NCBI GenBank assembly: GCA_902797695.1
Contig: CADBTW010000079.1
Span: 1 to 64,000, forward strand
From: an uncultured Sutterellaceae bacterium
GTDB taxonomy: Bacteria; Pseudomonadota; Gammaproteobacteria; Burkholderiales; Burkholderiaceae_F
Reading direction: 5' to 3'
DNA: 64,000 nucleotides
Shown: piece by piece, positions 56,519 through 64,000 of the stretch
Layout of the letters: each line of letters starts with the position of its first letter
Numbering within the stretch: the first letter of the stretch is position 1
Position numbers and translations under genes: made by a program
Notes under the pieces: generated by a model
Seen by the model: the letters and a program-made list of their open reading frames with translations, nothing else
Databases searched by the model: none
Told to the model about the DNA's origin: nothing

Positions 56519-57886
56519 CTACTTGCCAATGCAGAACGTGCTGAAAATTCTCCCGAGAAGATCTTCAGAGGAAAATTCTCCAAGAATCTCGCCAAAGGAA
56601 TCTCCGGCAATCCGGAGCTCTTCCGCAACCATGTCGAGCGCGCAAGGCTCTTCCCGGATCAGATCGGCGGCGCGGTCAAGCGACGCTTCAGCATGACGAA
56701 GGGACTCGATGTGGCGCCTGCGGGCAGTAAATACCCCCTGAACGGAATTCCGAAAACCAACGGAAGCGAGAATCCGCTCCTTCAGCCGGTCAATGCCATA
56801 TCCCGTGCGGGCTGATATGTATAGATGGCTTTCATTGCCCGAGGGAACTTCAGAGAGGAGGTCAATTTTATTGGTAACGGTAAGAACCGGTGTTCCCGGC
56901 CTTGCCCGCCCCTTGATCTCCTTCAGCTCCCCGGCGCTGTCGAGAGTCTCCGGTGCCACCAAGTGGAGAATCATGTCCGCCCTCTCCACCTCGCTGAGCG
57001 CTCGGCGAATGCCTGCCGCCTCCACGATGTCGTCAGTCGCGCGCAGTCCTGCGGTATCAACGAGCCTCACCTGCAACCCGCCAATTTCAATTGAATTCTC
57101 CACCAGGTCCCGGGTGGTTCCGGGAACATCTGTGACAATTGCAACTTCGCGGTCGGAAAGCCTGTTGAGCAGGCTGGACTTGCCGACATTCGGGCTGCCG
57201 ACCAAGGCGATGACAATTCCCTCGCGAAGAAGGCTTCCCTGTCCAGCCTGGAGGAGGAGCTTCCCGAGCGCGGATCTGATTTCGCCAATCCTCTCCCGTA
57301 TTCTTCCTTCCCTGATGAAGTCAATTTCCTCCTCAGGAAAGTCGAGGATCGCCTCGACGTTCGTCCTCAGGTCGATGAGAAGCTTCTCAAGGTTTTGGCA
57401 GGAATCAGAGAACGTTCCTTCAAGGGATCTTTCCGCAGCCCTCACCGCGCTTTCGGAGCTCGCGTTGATGAGATCCATCACGCTCTCGGCCTGGGCAAGG
57501 TCAAGGCGTCCGTTCAGGAACGCTTTCTTGGTGAATTCCCCCGGCCCGGCAAGCCGCAGTCCGGAAGATCCGCCGATTTCCAGCGCCACCTTGATGAGAG
57601 TGTTCTGGATTACCGGATTACCGTGCGTCTGGAATTCGATGACATCCTCCCCGGTGTAGGAATGAGGCGCCCGAAACCAGATGACTACCCCGCGGTCGAT
57701 CACGCCTCCCTGTCCGTCACGGACTGCGGTGAAGTAGGCATAACGTGGCCGGGGGGTCCCAATGTCAGTCATGCGGGAGACGAGCAGCTTCGCCAGATCC
57801 GCGGTTCCCGAGAACCGGACGACGCCGATGCCGCTTCGGCCAATCGCAGTGGAAACGGCAATGATGCCGCCTGATTTTCTATCCAT
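56519..57886 (-). CDS. mnmE: tRNA modification GTPase MnmE
   Basis: GTPase that forms the MnmEG complex for wobble-uridine modification. It has 455 residues. An N-terminal formyl-THF-binding domain (IIAVSTAIGRSGIGVVRFSG) precedes the G domain with P-loop GSPNVGKSSLLNRL, DTAGLRATDD and TNKID. The protein ends in FCIGK, the conserved C-terminal catalytic motif with its essential cysteine. It follows the yidC terminator on the same strand. Confidence 0.98.
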   Translation of the reverse strand: MDRKSGGIIAVSTAIGRSGIGVVRFSGTADLAKLLVSRMTDIGTPRPRYAYFTAVRDGQGGVIDRGVVIWFRAPHSYTGEDVIEFQTHGNPVIQNTLIKVALEIGGSSGLRLAGPGEFTKKAFLNGRLDLAQAESVMDLINASSESAVRAAERSLEGTFSDSCQNLEKLLIDLRTNVEAILDFPEEEIDFIREGRIRERIGEIRSALGKLLLQAGQGSLLREGIVIALVGSPNVGKSSLLNRLSDREVAIVTDVPGTTRDLVENSIEIGGLQVRLVDTAGLRATDDIVEAAGIRRALSEVERADMILHLVAPETLDSAGELKEIKGRARPGTPVLTVTNKIDLLSEVPSGNESHLYISARTGYGIDRLKERILASVGFRNSVQGVFTARRRHIESLRHAEASLDRAADLIREEPCALDMVAEELRIAGDSFGEILGEFSSEDLLGRIFSTFCIGK

Positions 57887-57908
57887 GGCAATGCCTGCTG
57901 AAAACTAG

Positions 57909-57938
57909 AAAAAAGGGGCATCCAAAGATGCCCCCTTG
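57909..57938 (-). terminator. Terminator after yidC
   Basis: GGGGCATC (57915-57922) pairs with GATGCCCC (57927-57934) around a four-base loop. Leftward it is followed by six T. It ends the rpmH-rnpA-yidD-yidC unit before mnmE. Confidence 0.92.
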
Positions 57939-57995
57939 TTTCAGGAAAGAAGCGGTGCTTCCGGAGGAATTTCCCGGAAGCCCTCCCTCGTTCGC

Positions 57996-59747
57996 CTACT
58001 TCTTCTTTGCGGCCTTGGCAGCAGCCTTCGCGGCCTTGGCAGCCCTGCGCTCGGAGCGTTCCTTGTCAATCTGCTTGTTGACGTACCACTGCTGCGCGAT
58101 GGAGAGCACGTTGTTCGTAAGCCAGTAGAGGACGAGACCGGAAGCGAAGATGAAGAACATGACGCTGAAGACGATCGGCATCAGCCACATCACCTTGGCC
58201 TGGGTCGGATCCGCGGGCTTCGGGTTCAGCTTGATCTGGAAAAGCATCGTTGCCATCATGATCAGCGGCAGGATGAACCACGGATCGGGAGCGGCGAGGT
58301 CCTTGATCCAAAGGATCCAGCTGGAACCGCGGAGTTCGACCGATGCAAGAAGGACCCAGTAAAGGGCGAGAAACACCGGAATCTGGAGAACGATCGGGAG
58401 GCAGCCGCCCATCGGGTTGATCTTCTCTTCCCGATACATCTTCATCATCGCCTGATTGAGCGCCTGCTTGTCGTCGCCGTACTGGGCCTGCATTTCCTTC
58501 ATGCGGGGACCGAGATCCTTCATACGGGCCATCGACTTGTAGCCCGCAGCGGAAACCGGGTAAAGGATTGCCTTGACGATCACGGTGAGCAGGACAATGG
58601 CCCAGCCCCAGTTCCCGACCAGCTTGTAAAGCCAGGAGAGCAGCCAGTAAATCGGCTTCGCAAGGAACGTCAGCCAGCCGTAGTCAACCACAAGGTCAAG
58701 CCCTTCCGCGATCTGCGCGAGACGGCTCTGGGACTGCGGGCCCACATAAAGGGTTGCGGTGTCGGACTTCATCGCCCCCGGAGCGATTTCCCCCATCGGA
58801 ACAATCGAGCCGATGGCGTATTCGTCAGCAGCGAGCCTGCGGGTGTAGAGTTCCCGGTTCTCCCCCTGCTTCGGAACCCAGGCGGAGAGGAAATGCTGCT
58901 GGATCATGGCAATCCAGCCATTGTTCGTCTTCGCCGGATAGGACTTCTTGTCGTCGGCGATGTCTGAGAACTTGATCTTCTCGAACTTGTCCTCGGTCGT
59001 GTAGACAGCTGCCCCGAGGTAGCTGCTCGCAAACGAGTTTGCCCCGGCCGCAGCCTTGCTGTCGCGGACGATCTGGTAGTAGACGGAAGGGGAGATCGCC
59101 TTGTCAGTCTGGTTGGTAACGTCATGCGTCACCTGCATTCCGTAGCGGCCGGCTTCAAACTTGAAGGTCTTCACGAGCTTCACGCCGCCGCTCGTGCTCT
59201 CGAACTTCACGGACAGGTCCTTGTCGGCCTTGGCCATGACGAGCGGACCGTCGACAAGCTTGAAGTCGGTGCGGTGGTTCGGAGCGCCGGATGCCCCGAT
59301 TAGGCCGGTCTGCGCCTCGTAGAAATGCTCCTTCGAGTGGTCGAAAAGCACTACGTTCCTGTGGGGGGGCTCCTTCTTGCCGAGAACGAGCCCGACGAGG
59401 CCGACCTCGGTCCAGTCCGGAAGCTCCTTCATGTTGAGAAGTTCGGCCCGGACAATGCTCGCCCCGTGCTCGTCAAAAGTGAGCTTCATCAGGTCGGTAG
59501 TCACTTCAACGGGCTGCACGCTGCTCGAAGCGTCTGCCGCAGCCAGGGCCGGATCAGAGGAAGCTGCTACCGAAGCTGCCGCAGCGCTGGAAGGCGCCGC
59601 GGCGGCCGTGGAAGCTACAGCGCTTTGCTGGGCTCCGCCTCCGAAGAACGACTGGTGGCCGTTGTGAACCTGCCAGCTGTCCCACAGCATGAAAAGGGAT
59701 GACAGGAAAACAACCCAGAGTAAAGTTCTTTTGAAATCACTTCCCAT
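57996..59747 (-). CDS. yidC: Membrane protein insertase YidC
   Basis: Inserts and folds inner-membrane proteins with or without SecYEG. It has 583 residues. One N-terminal helix (LLWVVFLSSLFMLWDSWQVH) is followed by an Ala/Ser-rich linker (about 40-75) and the large periplasmic P1 domain. The conserved five-helix core then follows (VGNWGWAIVLLTVIVKAILY, with the hydrophilic-groove Arg just after) and LPIVLQIPVFLALYWVLLAS. The end is a basic Lys/Ala tail. It lies 50 bases after yidD. Confidence 0.97.
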   Translation of the reverse strand: MGSDFKRTLLWVVFLSSLFMLWDSWQVHNGHQSFFGGGAQQSAVASTAAAAPSSAAAASVAASSDPALAAADASSSVQPVEVTTDLMKLTFDEHGASIVRAELLNMKELPDWTEVGLVGLVLGKKEPPHRNVVLFDHSKEHFYEAQTGLIGASGAPNHRTDFKLVDGPLVMAKADKDLSVKFESTSGGVKLVKTFKFEAGRYGMQVTHDVTNQTDKAISPSVYYQIVRDSKAAAGANSFASSYLGAAVYTTEDKFEKIKFSDIADDKKSYPAKTNNGWIAMIQQHFLSAWVPKQGENRELYTRRLAADEYAIGSIVPMGEIAPGAMKSDTATLYVGPQSQSRLAQIAEGLDLVVDYGWLTFLAKPIYWLLSWLYKLVGNWGWAIVLLTVIVKAILYPVSAAGYKSMARMKDLGPRMKEMQAQYGDDKQALNQAMMKMYREEKINPMGGCLPIVLQIPVFLALYWVLLASVELRGSSWILWIKDLAAPDPWFILPLIMMATMLFQIKLNPKPADPTQAKVMWLMPIVFSVMFFIFASGLVLYWLTNNVLSIAQQWYVNKQIDKERSERRAAKAAKAAAKAAKKK

Positions 59748-59797
59748 AACAGGTCGCTCGCAAACTAAAAGACAATCTTGCTTGGCTGAAAAAAGGA

Positions 59798-60046
59798 CTA
59801 CCGCTGTTCCCTTTTCCAGATATTCCAGTGAAAGGTCTCAGGCACCGGGTCGTACCCCCAGGGCCCGAGAGGATTGCACTTCAGGATTCTCACGATGGTG
59901 AGATAGCATCCCCTGACCGTCCCAAAGCGCTCAATTGCCTGTATTCCATAGTGGGAGCATGTCGGAACAAACCGGCACTGCCGTCCCAGCCACGGGGAGA
60001 GGAAAACTTGATAGAACCGGATCAGCCCGATGAGAAGACGCTTCAT
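59798..60046 (-). CDS. yidD: Membrane protein insertion efficiency factor YidD
   Basis: Small protein that assists YidC-dependent insertion, 82 residues. It starts [20 protein letters not shown] and contains [19 protein letters not shown], a near-invariant YidD motif with two cysteines, and [15 protein letters not shown]. The ATG at 60046 has AGGAAG upstream and overlaps the rnpA stop (ATGA). The frame is open further upstream, but that part overlaps rnpA and is not family-like. Confidence 0.95.
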   Translation of the reverse strand: MKRLLIGLIRFYQVFLSPWLGRQCRFVPTCSHYGIQAIERFGTVRGCYLTIVRILKCNPLGPWGYDPVPETFHWNIWKREQR

Positions 60047-60462
60047 AAGGCTTCCTGGCCGGACCGCCCCGCGCTGCTGCAGAATCTCTGCAGAAGCGCG
60101 TCGCAGTCCAGGCGGATTTCTTCCTTCAGGCCGCGAATGGACTCGCCTTCGTCCCTTTTCGGAAAGCGGCGCTTCAGCCTCAGCACCACGTCCGCGCTGA
60201 TTCCGGCCTCGAGAAGCATTGGCCTCGCATTGCGCGCGGCTTCCCGAAGAATTCTCTTCACCAGAACCCGGTCGACGCCGCGGTGGGCATTTGCCTTTCC
60301 CACCGTAAAACCGAATCTGAGGCAGGGGTTTCCGTTGCTGCCCGGCTTCAGCTGGGCGGTAAGGCTCAGCCACTTGGAAGATTTGCGGACGGAATCTGGA
60401 CCATGAGAAGACAAAACAGCCCCGAATGCAGCAGATTTGATCAACCTGCTCCGACGGGGCAA
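60043..60462 (-). CDS. rnpA: Ribonuclease P protein component
   Basis: Basic protein that binds RNase P RNA and aids tRNA 5' processing. Family sequence includes [20 protein letters not shown] and [11 protein letters not shown], the core RNA-binding region. The start is uncertain: the frame is open through rpmH to 60618, but no ATG lies between the rpmH stop and the family core. A TTG at 60462 (giving [18 protein letters not shown]) or a GTG at 60492 are candidates; TTG is chosen because the protein then begins as in relatives. It has 139 residues. It overlaps yidD by four bases. Confidence 0.85.
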   Translation of the reverse strand: MPRRSRLIKSAAFGAVLSSHGPDSVRKSSKWLSLTAQLKPGSNGNPCLRFGFTVGKANAHRGVDRVLVKRILREAARNARPMLLEAGISADVVLRLKRRFPKRDEGESIRGLKEEIRLDCDALLQRFCSSAGRSGQEAL

Positions 60463-60517
60463 ACACTTGCTTCTTGGCAGCTGCTCTTCCACGACCGGCC
60501 CTGCCGCGATGCCAGTA

Positions 60518-60658
60518 TTAGAGGGCGAGGGTATGGCGGCCCTTAGCACGGCGGGCAGCCAGAACCTTGCGGCCGCCCTTCGTGCGGCTGCGCACGAGGA
60601 AGCCGTGAGTACGGGCACGCTTGATCTTGGAGGGCTGATAAGTACGCTTGGTAGCCAT
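60518..60658 (-). CDS. rpmH: 50S ribosomal protein L34
   Basis: A 46-residue very basic ribosomal protein. It starts [20 protein letters not shown] and ends [18 protein letters not shown]. It is the first gene of the rpmH-rnpA-yidD-yidC unit, divergent from dnaA. It has a near-consensus promoter 170 bases upstream. Confidence 0.97.
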   Translation of the reverse strand: MATKRTYQPSKIKRARTHGFLVRSRTKGGRKVLAARRAKGRHTLAL

Positions 60659-60824
60659 GATGAATCCTTAAAATTCGAAGCTTTAACAGAATTTTTGAGC
60701 TCGGCGCCGACTGCTGGCCGCGCTGACTTAAATCGCTATTCCATTCCAGGCTTCCCTAGATGGAACTGACGCTTGCACCAGCTTCCTTTCTCTTTGAAGG
60801 GGAAGCTTTCGTGAAAATTCGCAT

Positions 60825-60854
60825 ATTAGACATCATAGCAGTGCCTCTTGTCAA
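60825..60854 (-). promoter_or_regulatory. sigma-70 promoter of the rpmH operon
   Basis: On the reverse strand TTGACA (60849-60854, perfect -35), 18 bases, then TCTAAT (60825-60830). The transcript would carry a leader of about 160 bases before rpmH. Confidence 0.7.
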
Positions 60855-61022
60855 GCAGGAAACTCGTCATTCGATTGGAAAAATTCCCCTTGTTCATGTT
60901 TCCGCCCCAAAAGCCCACTAGGTCTTGTGGTCTTGTTGATTATTCGAACCCAGCGTATGGGGCTCTCGCGATGAGAGAGCTGATTTTCAAACATTTCTCA
61001 TCTCTCCCGAGGGGGCACCGCC

Positions 61023-61031
61023 TGTGGATAA
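61023..61031. promoter_or_regulatory. DnaA box
   Basis: TGTGGATAA is the reverse complement of TTATCCACA, the high-affinity DnaA box. It lies 125 bases before the dnaA start and may serve replication initiation, dnaA autoregulation or both. Confidence 0.8.
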
Positions 61032-61155
61032 CTGGTAGAATAACTCATTCCGGCACAAGGCTTCCGCACCACGGCGGAGGAATCGTGCAGCAGGAACCGA
61101 ATTCAGCATCCTTGACGCCTTTCTGGCTTTGTCGGAAATGGCTATTACCTTGTAA

Positions 61156-62505
<1,350 letters not shown>

Positions 62506-62556
62506 CAGCCTGCCAGGTTTCGCCCGCATGAAAAGATTTTTTAAGGAAAGAAAAGT

Positions 62557-63705
62557 ATGCAAGTGATTATTGGACCCCGTGAATCCCTTCTGAAGCCCCT
62601 TATGGTCGTGAGCGGAGTGATTGAGTCGCATCCGCCCATGGCAATCCTGAGCAATGTCCTCATCAGAAAGGAAGGCTCTGACGTGGCGTTTACCGGCTCA
62701 AACAACGAGGTGCAGATCCGGACGCATGCCTCGATCGGGGCGGAAGGAGACCCTGCTGCCTTCACGGTTTCCTCCAGGAAGATCCTCGATCTCTTCAAGG
62801 TCCTGCCGAACACCGAGGTGACCGTCTCCCTCAGCGCACCGAAGCGGGGCATCAGCGCAGAGGGCGGAAACCAGTTTTCCCAGAAAATGGAGGTGAAGAC
62901 CGCGACCAGCCGCTTCTCCCTCCAGACGATTCCTGCCGCGGACTACCCCGCGTTCCCCCAGGAGGAGTTCACGGACAAGGTGACGGTTGCGGCTGACAAG
63001 CTTCGCTATCTTCTTGGCCTTGTCCACTACGCCATGGCGGTTCAGGACATCCGCTATTTCCTTAACGGCATACGGCTGGAAGTAAAGGACCGGACGATCC
63101 GTGCCGTTGCGACCGATGGCCGCCGCCTCGCCCTCTGCGACATTGCGATGGACGGGGAAGAGGACGCGGCTCCGGTAAGCGCCACGATCCCGCGCCGCAC
63201 CGTAGCCGAGCTGCGGCGGCTGCTTCCGGACTCCGACGCACCGGTGACCTTGGAAATTTCAGAGAAGCAGGCCCGGTTCACCTTCGATGGCATCGAGCTC
63301 ACGACAAAGCTTCTTGAAGGGAAGTACCCGGACTATGCAAGGGTGATTCCCCAAAACAATGACAAGCTGTTCCTCGTTGACCGGGAAGCCCTTCTCGGCG
63401 CACTTCACCGCACCGCCGTCCTTACCTCGGACAAGTTCAAGGGAGTGCGCTGGATGCTCAACCCGGGACTGCTTTCGGTCCAGAGCACCAATTCCGAACA
63501 GGAAGAGGGAAATGATGAAATCGAGGTCGACTACAAGGGAGATCCCATCGACATTGGCTTCAATGTTGACTTCCTCTCAGATGTGCTCGGCAGCCTGAAG
63601 TGCGAAAAGGTGAAGGTCGCTCTTTCAGGACCGCAGGGATCCGCCCTGATCACCATGCCCGACAGCGACACCTTCAAGTACGTGCTGATGCCAATGAGGC
63701 TGTAG
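62557..63705 (+). CDS. dnaN: DNA polymerase III beta sliding clamp
   Basis: Ring-shaped clamp giving processivity to polymerase III. It has 382 residues, slightly longer than the usual 366. Three clamp domains are seen; DIRYFLNGIRLEVKDRTIRA and TDGRRLALC are typical, and it ends FKYVLMPMRL, the standard C terminus. AAGGAAAG lies before the ATG. It lies between dnaA and gyrB. Confidence 0.97.
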   Translation: MQVIIGPRESLLKPLMVVSGVIESHPPMAILSNVLIRKEGSDVAFTGSNNEVQIRTHASIGAEGDPAAFTVSSRKILDLFKVLPNTEVTVSLSAPKRGISAEGGNQFSQKMEVKTATSRFSLQTIPAADYPAFPQEEFTDKVTVAADKLRYLLGLVHYAMAVQDIRYFLNGIRLEVKDRTIRAVATDGRRLALCDIAMDGEEDAAPVSATIPRRTVAELRRLLPDSDAPVTLEISEKQARFTFDGIELTTKLLEGKYPDYARVIPQNNDKLFLVDREALLGALHRTAVLTSDKFKGVRWMLNPGLLSVQSTNSEQEEGNDEIEVDYKGDPIDIGFNVDFLSDVLGSLKCEKVKVALSGPQGSALITMPDSDTFKYVLMPMRL

Positions 63706-63812
63706 GGGGATAACCCCCATCGGCACCGATGCCGGGAGGCATGAGAAGGAAACGATTTTTCAGAAGAAGGGCCGGCACCCTCTTCTGTCAAAACCCTAGC
63801 TTTAAAGTATTT

Positions 63813-64000
63813 ATGACTGAAGAAAACAACCAGACTCAGGCGGCGGACAGCTACGGAGCCTCTTCCATCCAGATCCTTGAGGGGCTGGAAGCCGTGCGGA
63901 AGCGCCCCGGGATGTACATCGGTGATACGGACGACGGCTCAGGGCTCCACCAGCTGGTCTACGAAGTCGTGGACAACTCAATTGATGAAGTCCTCGCCGG
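63813..64000 (+). CDS. gyrB: DNA gyrase subunit B, N-terminal part (runs off right edge)
   Basis: ATPase subunit of the type II topoisomerase that supercoils DNA. The first 62 codons are present. [20 protein letters not shown] and [18 protein letters not shown] are the GHKL ATP-binding start, with the conserved Glu and Asn in EVVDNSIDE. It lies 107 bases after dnaN. The remainder is beyond position 64000. Confidence 0.97.
   Translation, partial: MTEENNQTQAADSYGASSIQILEGLEAVRKRPGMYIGDTDDGSGLHQLVYEVVDNSIDEVLA

Larger units (their letters stand above)
60659..61155. other. rpmH-dnaA intergenic region, candidate oriC/dnaA control region
   Basis: A 497-base gap at the point where leftward origin-side genes and rightward dnaA-dnaN-gyrB diverge, the usual site of oriC in many bacteria. 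It contains the rpmH promoter, one perfect DnaA box at 61023-61031, a hairpin GCTCTC/GAGAGC near 60961-60980, and AT-rich stretches near 60666-60700 and 60810-60900. Only one strong DnaA box was found, fewer than usual for an origin, so the assignment is tentative. Confidence 0.55.

Noticed and set aside
60047..60466. Longer YidD reaching into rnpA
   Set aside because: The conserved YidD protein begins at the ATG at 60046 with its own ribosome binding site; upstream sequence is rnpA in another frame.
60463..60618. Longer RnpA overlapping rpmH
   Set aside because: The added part is read out of frame through the certain L34 gene and is not conserved in RnpA.

Overview
The window is about 64 kb of GC-rich chromosome from a proteobacterium, most likely a betaproteobacterium of the order Burkholderiales and plausibly close to the Sutterellaceae. 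This is an inference. It rests on Burkholderiales-like gene order (argS-SPOR-dsbA-SDR, hemE-priA, tRNA-Tyr/Gly/Thr-tuf), a beta-type F-ATPase operon, and a mix of oxygen-sensitive 2-oxoacid:acceptor oxidoreductase genes with a cytochrome bd oxidase, which suggests an anaerobe or microaerophile. The right third is the replication-origin neighbourhood. No prophage, transposon, CRISPR array or obvious island is present, so the window is mainly core chromosome and its novelty lies in regulatory and intergenic structure.

Layout from the left. 0-1 kb: start of tuf and a tRNA-Tyr/Gly/Thr-tuf operon with a clear promoter, then a small membrane protein. 1-6 kb: folE2 behind an unusual foldable leader, argS, a SPOR-domain protein, dsbA with a twin-arginine-like signal, and an SDR oxidoreductase. 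6-10.7 kb: recQ, a SstT-type Na+/serine-threonine symporter and a TCR/Tet-type MFS exporter. 10.7-15.3 kb: a tightly coupled operon for a pyruvate (2-oxoacid):acceptor oxidoreductase (gamma, alpha, beta) plus a GltD-like flavoprotein with a ferredoxin tail, probably linking 2-oxoacid oxidation to NAD(P)H. 15.5-26 kb: a DUF1801 protein, a PiT phosphate transporter with a large cytoplasmic tail, ubiE, a Tim44-like protein, a sodium:solute symporter, and glmU-glmS for UDP-GlcNAc synthesis. 26-32.7 kb: a tripartite RND efflux operon ending in its likely TetR repressor, with a matching operator at the front. 32.8-37.7 kb: a Do-family periplasmic protease, a membrane protein-response regulator-sensor kinase operon, and yaeQ. 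37.7-40.8 kb: cytochrome bd operon cydP-cydA-cydB-cydX; the 28-residue CydX is easy to miss. 40.8-41.3 kb: a gene-free stretch with several potential RNA hairpins. 41.3-44.6 kb: tRNA-Arg(CCG), priA, hemE.

44.7-64 kb: the origin region. The atpIBEFHAGDC operon, parB-parA, rsmG-mnmG, mnmE and yidC-yidD-rnpA-rpmH all run leftward. dnaA-dnaN-gyrB run rightward. The divergence point between rpmH and dnaA (60.66-61.16 kb) holds one perfect DnaA box and is the best candidate for oriC or the dnaA regulatory region. A perfect parS site lies between mnmE and mnmG, and a degenerate one lies in front of parA, consistent with local ParABS segregation.

All function calls come from reading translated sequence and motifs. 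No database search was run.
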